NCBI GenBank assembly: GCA_964384025.1 | Contig: CAYLJJ010000177.1 | Location: 1 to 7,163, forward strand | Direction of reading: 5' to 3' | Source of the DNA: CAYLJJ01 sp964384025 | GTDB taxonomy: Bacteria; Myxococcota_A; Bradymonadia; UBA7976; UBA1532 | Length of the DNA stretch: 7,163 nucleotides | Part shown: positions 1 to 7,029 of the stretch, piece by piece | Numbering within the stretch: the first letter of the stretch is position 1 | How the letters are laid out: each line of letters starts with the position of its first letter | Translations under genes and position numbers: made by a program | Notes under the pieces: generated by a model | The model's input: only the letters and a program-made list of their open reading frames with translations | Told to the model about the DNA's origin: nothing | Database searches by the model: none

Positions 1-58
1 TCACGTACGGTTCTGCGAGCGCCTGGAGCTGAAATCCCTTCAGGCGACTCTCCGAAAT
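1..58 (+). mobile_element. 3' end of a group II intron (partial domain V plus domain VI)
   Basis: Bases 1-13 (TCACGTACGGTTC) match the 3' strand of the conserved group II intron domain V hairpin; its 5' strand would lie before the window. A domain VI candidate follows: 17-28 (GAGCGCCTGGAG) pairs with 38-50, giving a 9-bp stem (20-28 with 38-46), an unpaired A at 47, then GAG (17-19) with CTC (48-50). A47 has the position and bulged geometry of the branch-point adenosine. The loop is 29-37. The 3' splice site should fall 7-11 nt after A47, so between 54 and 60; an AT ending at 58 fits the usual AY terminus and leaves the downstream frame open from codon 59. The intron is in sense orientation to the gene, as splicing requires. 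The reverse transcriptase gene, if any, is outside the window. The exact 3' end is inferred. Confidence 0.8.
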
Positions 59-3013
59 ATCCCTTTCCAAGAATTTGCAATAGATACTTTAAGAGTAAAT
101 TCTAAAGGCATGCAACTTAAAAAGTTTGACCATGTCCTCGATTCAATTAGTTGGGATATCAATTTACCTAGTATTACTGAAGAACAAAAAGTTGATTTAG
201 TAGATAGTTCTCTTGCACCAAGAAGCATTGGTAGATGTATTCCTATTGATACAGATTATAATAAACGTGATTTTATCACCCAAGAAGTTAGCCCAGGTGT
301 AAAAAATCGTTGTGGTAAACTTGTGGTTTCAGAATTGTCGCTTTTTGGAGAACAATTTATTGAAATCCGCAATGAAGGCGCTGGGAGTGCTCGAATTGAA
401 GATATATCTTTTCAACTTGGAGACGAACAAGGAAATAAGGTGTTTGCTCCAGATAGTAATGAGGTAAAGCTATCAACCTATACTGAATCCAATGAACTTG
501 ATATTAATGAGCATATTCTTATTCCATTTTCAGTTGATGACCTATTTTCATCTGGGGGATATGCATATATACTTAATTCCCTTGATATAATTGACACTAT
601 TTCATTTGGGATAAATACCCCCTCTGTAATGGAAGGCTCAGATTTTGCCCCACATACGAACGAAATAGACAAAAGTATCACTAGATGCGGACAAGATACA
701 GATCATAACTCAACTGATTTCATCATCTCAGAGAACAAAACACCTGGGGAAAAGAATTCATGCCCTAAGATTGTTATTAATGAAATTGATTACGATCAGT
801 ATAGTACAGATAATTGTGAATTTGTTGAGATTATTAATACTGGAACAGAAGCAATGGACTTATCCAATGTATATTTAGAACTAATAGATTCAAGTGGCGA
901 TGAATATCATACTGCTTTTGATTTAAGCCTCTTAGGTGTACTCCTTCCTCAAGAAATGATACTTTTAGGAACATCACGTATCATTAAAAGTACTATAGAA
1001 AATCTAGAAGATACTGACCATATTCATATGCTAGAACTAGATTCATATACTCTTTTAAATGGATATTATGGCTTACGACTTACTTCATATAAGGAAGATA
1101 GATACCAGTTTATCGATGGTGTTAGTTACCATGATAATATTATTGAAGGTGTGACTGAAGGGACTGGGCCAGCTCCTACAGATCATCCCACAACTGGATA
1201 TCTTTATGAATCGATTTCTCGTTGTCCTAATGGACAAGATACACAAAGAAACGATCAAGACTTTCTTCGTGTTGGAAGAACATTTGGAGAGGTAAATATA
1301 TGTGAGATAAAGCAAGATGATTTCTTAGGCAAAGAACGACTTTTAACAAATGAACCTATTTATCTAAAGGACTATTTTTTAGATGGCTCTACTGGTAACC
1401 TAGATTCAAAAGGTATCCACATAATATTAAAATCTGACTTTGATGCATTTATTGAAAAAGAAGGAATCAATTCAAATATTAATAGCGATTATTTATTAAA
1501 TGCAAAAAAAATGGCTGCAATATCGAATCACCCCGGTGTTTTAGGACTTAGAACATCTTTTATCCCATATCCAGAAGAAGATGCCAAAACTGTTACTGGT
1601 CATACATTTATTGTCCTTGACAACTCTGATCTTAACCGTATTGGATTTTCATATAAATTCTCTGAAGTGTTAGCAGGTGATTTTTCAATTTACATATTAC
1701 CAGAAGTAACTATTCCTATAAAAATGGGCACAATATCTGGAGAACCAAGTAATTCAAGATTTATTATAGCTGATACATCAGCTGGATGGCGTTTTCCTGA
1801 ACCTTATTCGATTTGTGGTCTATATAATGGAACGACAAACTCTGATATAAAAATGAATATTTGTAATTGCCTTGGAGAGGATGGATGTTTAGGAACTAAC
1901 GATGAATTTCAAGAGATATTTGCTTCATATAATAAATTACCGACTCACATTCATATACTATACTTTGCTAGTGATAGTGGAATTGGATTAGAACATCTAA
2001 ACCCAAATAACCAAATGTATTGCACACAATGCTTTAACTCTAGTGTATATGATAATGATACGATTGATATCTACATAGATAATTGCCCGGAAATAGCGAA
2101 TGAAGATCAATTAGACTCAGATAACGATAATGTTGGTGATGCCTGTGATTTAGATGTTGATGGTGATGGAGTTCCACAAGATTTAGATAACTGTCCTTAT
2201 GATTTAAACCCTGAACAACTAGACATTGATACTGATCAAATTGGTGATGCATGTGATAACTGTTTGCTGATTCCAAATGAAAACCAGATCGATGTTGATA
2301 ATGATCAGATAGGAAATCTATGTGATGATGATATCGATGGAGATTCAATTCTAAATGAAGAAGACAATTGTGATTATGTTGTTAATGAGCATCAATTTGA
2401 CAATGATAGTGATGGTATTGGTGATACCTGCGACAATTGTCCCAGCATATATAATGATGCCCAGAACGACTCAGATTCCAATGGTGTCGGTGATGAATGT
2501 GAAGGATTATCAATAACTGATAGTGCGATTGATCTAAGTTGGAAAGGCTTCGAAGCTACTAGTCTAACAGAACTAATTGATGCTATCGGCGGTTATGAGA
2601 ACGTACATAAACTAGGACCTGCTCCTACAGCAAGATACTCATCTGTTGACTGGGATAGTCCATCTCAAAATATGCCATATAAGACTGTAATAGATATTGA
2701 TTCGATCAATCCTACTGTTCTTAAGTATAATCTTGATAGCTGTGGTATTCCATCGTTCACTCCAAGTGAACTAGGAATAAGTGATAAATACACCAATTTT
2801 TTCTCTCTTGAAAGCATTTACTTTTTTCATGAAAGGAATAGAGTCTTTTCTGTTTTGAACATTAATCTCTCAGTATCTGAACAAAAGAAAAAAATTCGCT
2901 GGATTAGCCTCTCTATTGTAGACAGAAGGATTGAAGTTGACAAAATTATTGTAGGAGCTAATGTACCATTGACCGATTTTGGGCATTTTATAGCATCCTA
3001 TGAATGTAATTAG
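59..3013 (+). CDS. Intron-split surface protein with lamin tail domains and TSP3 calcium repeats (3' exon, 5' partial)
   Basis: The frame is open from the window start, and homology between its own modules begins at codon 59, so the ATG at 110 is internal; it also lacks a properly spaced ribosome binding site. Counting residues from codon 59 (984 aa): 1-85 is the end of an LTD module, 86-235 a second LTD, and 236-415 a third with the typical VINEIDYD...EFVEIINTG core. Residues 416-664 are an unrecognised Cys-containing region, 665-815 hold five TSP3 repeats (DNC...DxDxDxxGDxC), and 816-984 are an unrecognised C-terminus ending in ECN. LTDs occur in secreted or surface bacterial proteins, and TSP3 repeats bind calcium in disulfide-linked loops, so the product is probably exported; its signal peptide would be in the missing 5' exon. 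IPF at codons 59-67 aligns with IPF at 521-529 in the next LTD, at similar distances from the following module tail (55 versus 51 residues). This supports a genuine exon junction near 58. No catalytic motif was recognised. Confidence 0.87.
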   Translation: MPFQEFAIDTLRVNSKGMQLKKFDHVLDSISWDINLPSITEEQKVDLVDSSLAPRSIGRCIPIDTDYNKRDFITQEVSPGVKNRCGKLVVSELSLFGEQFIEIRNEGAGSARIEDISFQLGDEQGNKVFAPDSNEVKLSTYTESNELDINEHILIPFSVDDLFSSGGYAYILNSLDIIDTISFGINTPSVMEGSDFAPHTNEIDKSITRCGQDTDHNSTDFIISENKTPGEKNSCPKIVINEIDYDQYSTDNCEFVEIINTGTEAMDLSNVYLELIDSSGDEYHTAFDLSLLGVLLPQEMILLGTSRIIKSTIENLEDTDHIHMLELDSYTLLNGYYGLRLTSYKEDRYQFIDGVSYHDNIIEGVTEGTGPAPTDHPTTGYLYESISRCPNGQDTQRNDQDFLRVGRTFGEVNICEIKQDDFLGKERLLTNEPIYLKDYFLDGSTGNLDSKGIHIILKSDFDAFIEKEGINSNINSDYLLNAKKMAAISNHPGVLGLRTSFIPYPEEDAKTVTGHTFIVLDNSDLNRIGFSYKFSEVLAGDFSIYILPEVTIPIKMGTISGEPSNSRFIIADTSAGWRFPEPYSICGLYNGTTNSDIKMNICNCLGEDGCLGTNDEFQEIFASYNKLPTHIHILYFASDSGIGLEHLNPNNQMYCTQCFNSSVYDNDTIDIYIDNCPEIANEDQLDSDNDNVGDACDLDVDGDGVPQDLDNCPYDLNPEQLDIDTDQIGDACDNCLLIPNENQIDVDNDQIGNLCDDDIDGDSILNEEDNCDYVVNEHQFDNDSDGIGDTCDNCPSIYNDAQNDSDSNGVGDECEGLSITDSAIDLSWKGFEATSLTELIDAIGGYENVHKLGPAPTARYSSVDWDSPSQNMPYKTVIDIDSINPTVLKYNLDSCGIPSFTPSELGISDKYTNFFSLESIYFFHERNRVFSVLNINLSVSEQKKKIRWISLSIVDRRIEVDKIIVGANVPLTDFGHFIASYECN
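224..1303 (+). repeat. Three copies of a two-cysteine LTD tail motif
   Basis: A short signature closes each LTD module of the first gene. Copies lie at 224-313, 674-763 and 1211-1303 (90, 90 and 93 bp). At protein level it reads roughly S-I-x-R-C, then D-T-x-x-N-x-x-D-F, then P-G-x-x-N-x-C (the third copy has F-G instead of P-G). The two cysteines probably form a disulfide within each module. Copy starts are 450 and 537 bp apart, which gives the module period. The copies have diverged at DNA level, so this is an old module duplication rather than a recent tandem repeat. Confidence 0.8.
2051..2503 (+). repeat. TSP3 calcium-binding repeat block of the first gene
   Basis: Five NC...C units can be counted, each with an acidic run such as DSDNDNVGDAC or DNDSDGIGDTC, plus two shorter acidic loops (DVDGDG and DDIDGDS). 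The pattern of alternating Asp/Asn, a Gly-Asp turn and paired Cys is that of thrombospondin type 3 repeats. In that family it wraps calcium ions around a disulfide-braced wire with little other secondary structure. Here it joins the LTD part to the unrecognised C-terminal region and probably acts as a calcium-rigidified spacer outside the cytoplasm. Confidence 0.9.
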
Positions 3014-3020
3014 AAAGGTA

Positions 3021-3035
3021 AAAGGAAAAAAGGAG
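3021..3035 (+). promoter_or_regulatory. Purine-rich ribosome binding site of gene 2, decides the start
   Basis: The stretch between the stop of the first gene (3011-3013) and the ATG at 3036 is nearly all purine. AGGA at 3023-3026 lies 9 nt before ATG 3036, a normal spacing. A stronger AAGGAG at 3030-3035 directly abuts that ATG and is too close to serve it; it would suit an ATT codon at 3045. The in-frame ATG at 3000 has no Shine-Dalgarno-like sequence before it. I therefore chose 3036. Confidence 0.55.
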
Positions 3036-6000
3036 ATGACAGGCATTAAATATTCACCTCTAATATATTTTTGTTTATCTTCAATATTTATTTTCTCTTG
3101 TGAATGTGATATTGAAGTATCTAATACTAGTGATGCATTAGTTGATGCTAATTTAGCAGATAGGTCTTCTTTTATCTCTTGTCCAGAATCAGAAAGTCCA
3201 AGTTCATGTGAAGGTAGATTATACAACTGTCCTGAAGATGGACAAGCCTCTGGAAAAGGTGAATTTGTACAAACACCTGTCTCTCCAATAATTGAAAAAG
3301 AATATATCTGTGGCTGCGCAGGAGGAAACCAGCAATACAATACTCAAAGTATTGATGTTAACATTAACTATTATGGCTGTGATAATTTAAATGAAGAATG
3401 TGGAACTAAATTAGCAGGTAGGCTAGAAACAACCGTAAAAACTCAAAAAAACTATTTCGAAGTAATAACTGCAAATACAGGTTCACATGATCTTATCGCG
3501 AATTGTGATCTACTTATAGATGACAGAGATCAAAATGGAGATCTCTGTTATGACATGAGTGGTGAACCAATGTTATGTCAAGCCCCATCTGTTTATTGTG
3601 ATATTTATATTGAAAGAATATTCAAATTTGATGATGAATTTAGTCGGAATGGAGATGAATGTATGTATGATATCTCTCATTTAGATGATTGTTTGCTTCA
3701 AACTGCAGTTTTTTCGCATTCATTAGAACCTAATTGGAGAGAAAATACCGATCTTGATGAAATATGGGTGCCACATATGGGAGAAGCAGACTTATATATT
3801 GACATGTTAAATGACCCACTGAATGCATGGTCTAGATATGACAGATGCATCCTATCTGATCTAGCCGGTAAGATACTACCTGAGGAAGCAGATTATGATA
3901 ATGATTTAGTTTGTAATATCGTTGATAACTGCGATAATATCCCTAATCTCTCACAATTAGATTTTGATAATGACGGTATTGGTAATGACTGTGATGAAGA
4001 TGATGATAATGATGGCTTATCTGATATATATGAGAATAATCTATCCTATAACTATGATGGAATTGAATGCTTAAGTCCAATGAATGAAGATAGTGATGGC
4101 GATGGTATTTCTGATCAATATGAAGTTGGTAGTATTATAGATTTCCCATTTGATTCTGATAATGATGGCATACTAGATGCATGTGAAACAGATTCTGACA
4201 ACGATGGGATATTAGATGAAGATGAATCTGGCGATGATAATTACGATGGTACTGACGATTTTAGAGATCCTGATCGTGATAATGATGGGGTTAGTGACGG
4301 TGAAGACAACTGCATTCACGCCGAAAATGCCAATCAATTAGACACTGATAGTGATGAAATTGGCAATGTTTGTGATGATGACGACGATAATGATGGAATT
4401 GATGATACTAATGACAATTGTCCTCTTGAGAGTGATTTAACCGACAGTGATAATGATGGAGTTGGTGATGCTTGTGAGCCAAATATTGAGTTTGTGCTCC
4501 CATATGGTGATCCTATGACACAGAATGGAGCAAATCTTTCAAATGAACTTGTTTTCACATCTGATAATCCTGGAATTCTAGAAATTCCTGTATCAATATT
4601 GCTTTATAATGACAATACGTTCGAGTACAACAGTGAAACTGATAAATTCATATTATGCATAGATAAGATCGGAGATAGTGATTTAACTTGGGGCCCAAAT
4701 TCAAATATTCAATTTGATAGGCTTGATAATGGATTCCTAAAAGAATGTGGGATTTTAAACTTTGAAGAAACAACCCTTAATGGCAAAATATTTACGATTA
4801 CCCCTAAATCTTCGAAACTCCCCTTGGAATTTTATGGTTTTAATCATCCTGAACTAGATCCAAATCTAAAAACATCGAACTTCGGAGAAAAAAGATTAGA
4901 TATTTTTCTTTTAAGAAATCAGTCTCTTCTTTCATATATGTTTCAAAGCATTGAAGTATTTTGGCCGCAATATGATAATTTTTGCGATAGTAGTTTTAAA
5001 CAAGCGAATAACCATCGCGGAGATGATATGACTTATGAGCCAGACATTAATGGATGTATCAGTGGTATTTTCCCCGAAGAAGAAGATCCATCATCTGGAA
5101 ATGTTGTTGCATACGAATATAGTCGAGTTGGAAATTCTCCTTTCTATTGGTCAAAAATATTAAAGAATATTCCAAATAATATCCTTATTAATTCAAGTAT
5201 TTTATCTGAACATTCAAATTTTTTGGATAAGATGACTAGATTTTATCTCCTTCAACATGGAGAATTCCAGCAGGGAATAAAATTTGCAAGAACACACTAT
5301 TTGCAAATGTGGGATGCAGCATGTTTTAATAGTTTATCAAAAAACAATCAAGTTACATCCTTTCAACCTGCTATGTATGCCTATCCACAAAATCATTATA
5401 TTGTTGACCCCAATAACATCGATTGTTTTGGTATCGATGTATATTATTTAACAGTATACCATGAATATACTCATGTATTGCAACATATTAGATGGGCTAA
5501 CCAAATTTTAGACTTTGCCCATCTCCCAGGTGATATCGTTAATATAGCCCAATATGTAGCTCCGCCATTTATAACTAATGAAAATCCTTCTGAATATAAT
5601 GGATTCTTTGATTTGGATGGAAATGGAACGATGACAGAGGAAGTTGATTACCGAACTAGTAATCATCCACTTGTAATACAAGATATGAACACTTTAGACT
5701 TTTGTTTTGATTTAAACCAAAATGATTCATGCGAAGATGAAGTTCGAGAAAGTAATTCACATGTCGATAAATTTGGGAATATTTATCAATTTTCTGGATT
5801 TGATTTTAATAATGATGGGAAAATGGATTATCTTCTTGATGAGTTTTTTCCGGAATCTACAGATGATGATCTTGATTCAGTTCCTAACTGGGAAGATGAC
5901 TATAGATATGTCGGGAACCAGGATCGTAATCATTACGAACTAGATCAAGAACGCTTGCCTCAAAAAGAAGAATACCGAATGGCGCATGATGCTATATTCA

Positions 6001-6164
6001 TGAACTTTATTCGATCTAATAATTGGTCAGCTTCTTATGAAAATCCGCAATATAGTTCACATGCAGAATATTGTTCTGAACAGCAAATAACCAGACATTA
6101 CAAAGGAGAATATTATGATAAAGACCAAAAATTCTTTAATTTTCATTATAATCTTATGTGGTAA
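3036..6164 (+). CDS. Putative outer-surface lipoprotein metalloprotease with TSP3 repeats (HEYTH motif)
   Basis: With the start at 3036 the protein has 1042 aa; the ATG at 3000 would add 12 residues. Residues 1-21 form a lipoprotein signal peptide with the lipobox IFSC (Cys22), an acceptable variant of the usual pattern, and +2 is Glu rather than the inner-membrane-retention Asp. Residues 22-285 are rich in Cys and match no family I know. Residues 286-481 are a TSP3 block with DNDGIGNDCD- and DSDNDGVGDAC-type units. Residues 482-1042 contain VYHEYTHVLQH at 807-817, where HEYTH (809-813) is the HExxH zinc-binding signature with the catalytic Glu810. The third zinc ligand is not obvious: H817, H829 and E849 are candidates, and the metzincin spacing (HExxHxxGxxH) is absent. 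Further Asp-rich loops follow at about 859, 923 and 943. A surface-anchored, calcium-dependent zinc peptidase is inferred; the family is not assigned. The gene follows the first gene by 22 nt and overlaps the next by 50 nt. Confidence 0.82.
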   Translation: MTGIKYSPLIYFCLSSIFIFSCECDIEVSNTSDALVDANLADRSSFISCPESESPSSCEGRLYNCPEDGQASGKGEFVQTPVSPIIEKEYICGCAGGNQQYNTQSIDVNINYYGCDNLNEECGTKLAGRLETTVKTQKNYFEVITANTGSHDLIANCDLLIDDRDQNGDLCYDMSGEPMLCQAPSVYCDIYIERIFKFDDEFSRNGDECMYDISHLDDCLLQTAVFSHSLEPNWRENTDLDEIWVPHMGEADLYIDMLNDPLNAWSRYDRCILSDLAGKILPEEADYDNDLVCNIVDNCDNIPNLSQLDFDNDGIGNDCDEDDDNDGLSDIYENNLSYNYDGIECLSPMNEDSDGDGISDQYEVGSIIDFPFDSDNDGILDACETDSDNDGILDEDESGDDNYDGTDDFRDPDRDNDGVSDGEDNCIHAENANQLDTDSDEIGNVCDDDDDNDGIDDTNDNCPLESDLTDSDNDGVGDACEPNIEFVLPYGDPMTQNGANLSNELVFTSDNPGILEIPVSILLYNDNTFEYNSETDKFILCIDKIGDSDLTWGPNSNIQFDRLDNGFLKECGILNFEETTLNGKIFTITPKSSKLPLEFYGFNHPELDPNLKTSNFGEKRLDIFLLRNQSLLSYMFQSIEVFWPQYDNFCDSSFKQANNHRGDDMTYEPDINGCISGIFPEEEDPSSGNVVAYEYSRVGNSPFYWSKILKNIPNNILINSSILSEHSNFLDKMTRFYLLQHGEFQQGIKFARTHYLQMWDAACFNSLSKNNQVTSFQPAMYAYPQNHYIVDPNNIDCFGIDVYYLTVYHEYTHVLQHIRWANQILDFAHLPGDIVNIAQYVAPPFITNENPSEYNGFFDLDGNGTMTEEVDYRTSNHPLVIQDMNTLDFCFDLNQNDSCEDEVRESNSHVDKFGNIYQFSGFDFNNDGKMDYLLDEFFPESTDDDLDSVPNWEDDYRYVGNQDRNHYELDQERLPQKEEYRMAHDAIFMNFIRSNNWSASYENPQYSSHAEYCSEQQITRHYKGEYYDKDQKFFNFHYNLMW
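3891..4479 (+). repeat. TSP3 calcium-binding repeat block of gene 2
   Basis: This stretch encodes about 196 residues of tandem acidic repeats, many built on DSDNDGxxD or DDDNDGxxD, some with the paired Cys of TSP3 units and some as shorter DxDxDG loops without Cys. At DNA level the 11-mer GATAATGATGG occurs five times without change, at 4005, 4158, 4278, 4386 and 4449. Biased Asp/Asn/Gly codon choice rather than recent duplication may explain this. The block separates the lipid-anchored Cys-rich N-terminus from the protease-like region and probably acts as a calcium-stiffened stalk. Confidence 0.9.
5460..5967 (+). other. HExxH zinc motif followed by Asp-rich calcium-type loops in gene 2
   Basis: HEYTH is encoded at 5460-5474. 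Downstream come DLDGNGTMTEE from 5610 (EF-hand-like DxDxNG, but Glu at loop positions 10 and 11 and Val at 12), DFNNDGKMD from 5802 (dockerin- or FG-GAP-like loop) and DDDLDSVPNWEDD from 5862 (TSP3-like). Calcium-stabilised loops next to an HExxH site are known from several secreted bacterial metalloproteases, so calcium-dependent activity or stability is a reasonable inference. No structure or family assignment is claimed. Confidence 0.6.
6102..6108 (+). promoter_or_regulatory. Strong ribosome binding site of gene 3, inside gene 2
   Basis: AAAGGAG is followed by a 6-nt spacer and the ATG at 6115. The site lies within the last 21 codons of gene 2, so ribosomes finishing gene 2 pass over it, allowing translational coupling. 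It confirms 6115 as the start of gene 3. Confidence 0.85.
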
Positions 6165-7029
6165 TATTGCTTATAGTGATACTCGTCAAACTGCTTTATT
6201 TCCATCTGATATAGACATTGAACTCTATGATTTTGCTCAAAATAAGATAAACCAAGATATAGACTTCACAGAGGAAGATCTTTCTACTATTTCAAATTCA
6301 GTTTATGCGGAATATTTATACATTGAACACGCGCTTGTGTCTTATCCAAACAAGATTTTTGCTCCATTAGTTAAATCAAGCAGATTAAAACTGGTTAACT
6401 CGATGAACCAATTGTATATATATCTTATACAAAATAATTCGGATAAGATCGAGCTTTTATGGAATGAATTTGGGGTTTATTCTTATTACGCATATTTAAT
6501 TGCTTCTCAAGGAGAAAAAAACAGCAATTTTGAGTCATTGATGATAGCTGATGGTTATCATCTTAAATCTTTCTACTATAAAAGCCAGCTTTATAAATAT
6601 TTCGTACATAAAGCAAGAATAAAAGAATTCAACACTATTGAAAGCAAGATAGATTATATTTTAAGTAAAAAATGTGTTTTAGGATATGTTCCACTCTCAT
6701 CTATATTGACCAATTCAGATTATGATGAATATTTATTTGACAAATATAACAATTTATACCCTAGTGCTGATTTGAAAATAAAAAGAATCAATGTGAAGTT
6801 ATTAAGATACCGTATTTTAAACTATTTCATTAGAAATAAGAAAATTGATTATTTAAGCCAGATTAACTTTGATTTAGCAAAAATTGGGGCGGATAATTAT
6901 CCTATAGGTGATTTTAAGTTAATTTCTGAAGAAATAGTCTCTAATACAAAAGACCATAATGACTTATGGTATTATACAACAAATGCTCACTTGTTTTTTA
7001 ACTGGACGTCTCCACAGGGATATAGATGA
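6115..7029 (+). CDS. Secreted protein of unknown family, Tyr-rich
   Basis: The product is 304 aa. Residues 1-21 form a Sec signal peptide: Lys at 3 and 5, the hydrophobic core SLIFIIILCGNI and an A-Y-S cleavage site before Asp-Thr. The Cys in the core lacks a lipobox, so export to the periplasm or outside through signal peptidase I is expected. The mature part has no calcium repeats and only one Cys. It is rich in Tyr, Lys, Leu and Asn with amphipathic stretches, which suggests a mainly helical soluble domain. I do not recognise the family. Start choice is firm because of AAAGGAG six nt upstream. The frame overlaps the end of gene 2 by 50 nt, so the two are almost certainly co-transcribed; a job linked to the gene 2 protease (partner, chaperone or substrate) is only a guess. 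The stop is TGA at 7027; the same frame then stays open to TAA at 7075 (15 codons), so a slightly longer ancestral C-terminus cannot be excluded. Confidence 0.85.
   Translation: MIKTKNSLIFIIILCGNIAYSDTRQTALFPSDIDIELYDFAQNKINQDIDFTEEDLSTISNSVYAEYLYIEHALVSYPNKIFAPLVKSSRLKLVNSMNQLYIYLIQNNSDKIELLWNEFGVYSYYAYLIASQGEKNSNFESLMIADGYHLKSFYYKSQLYKYFVHKARIKEFNTIESKIDYILSKKCVLGYVPLSSILTNSDYDEYLFDKYNNLYPSADLKIKRINVKLLRYRILNYFIRNKKIDYLSQINFDLAKIGADNYPIGDFKLISEEIVSNTKDHNDLWYYTTNAHLFFNWTSPQGYR

Noticed and set aside
110..112. ATG at 110 as start of the first gene
   Set aside because: AAAGG is only 1 nt before it, the frame is open upstream, and LTD similarity extends back to codon 59. It is most likely an internal Met.
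2040..2348. Minus-strand His/Tyr-rich reading frame opposite the first TSP3 block
   Set aside because: Its composition (HHHQHLNHRHHQ) is what Asp/Asn/Gly repeat codons give on the opposite strand. It has no supporting RBS or homology.
2937..2965. TTGACA at 2937 as an internal promoter for gene 2
   Set aside because: The best -10 candidates at 16-18 nt spacing (TAATGT, AATGTA) match the consensus poorly, and the genes are tightly packed. Chance is likelier.
2870..3340. Minus-strand 156-codon reading frame across the junction of the first two genes
   Set aside because: It lies opposite the end of one well-supported gene and the signal peptide region of the next, and no family features were seen in it.
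5722..5943. Second plus-strand frame of 73 codons inside gene 2
   Set aside because: It lies wholly inside the calcium-loop region of gene 2 in another frame, with no RBS; its composition follows from GAT-rich codons.
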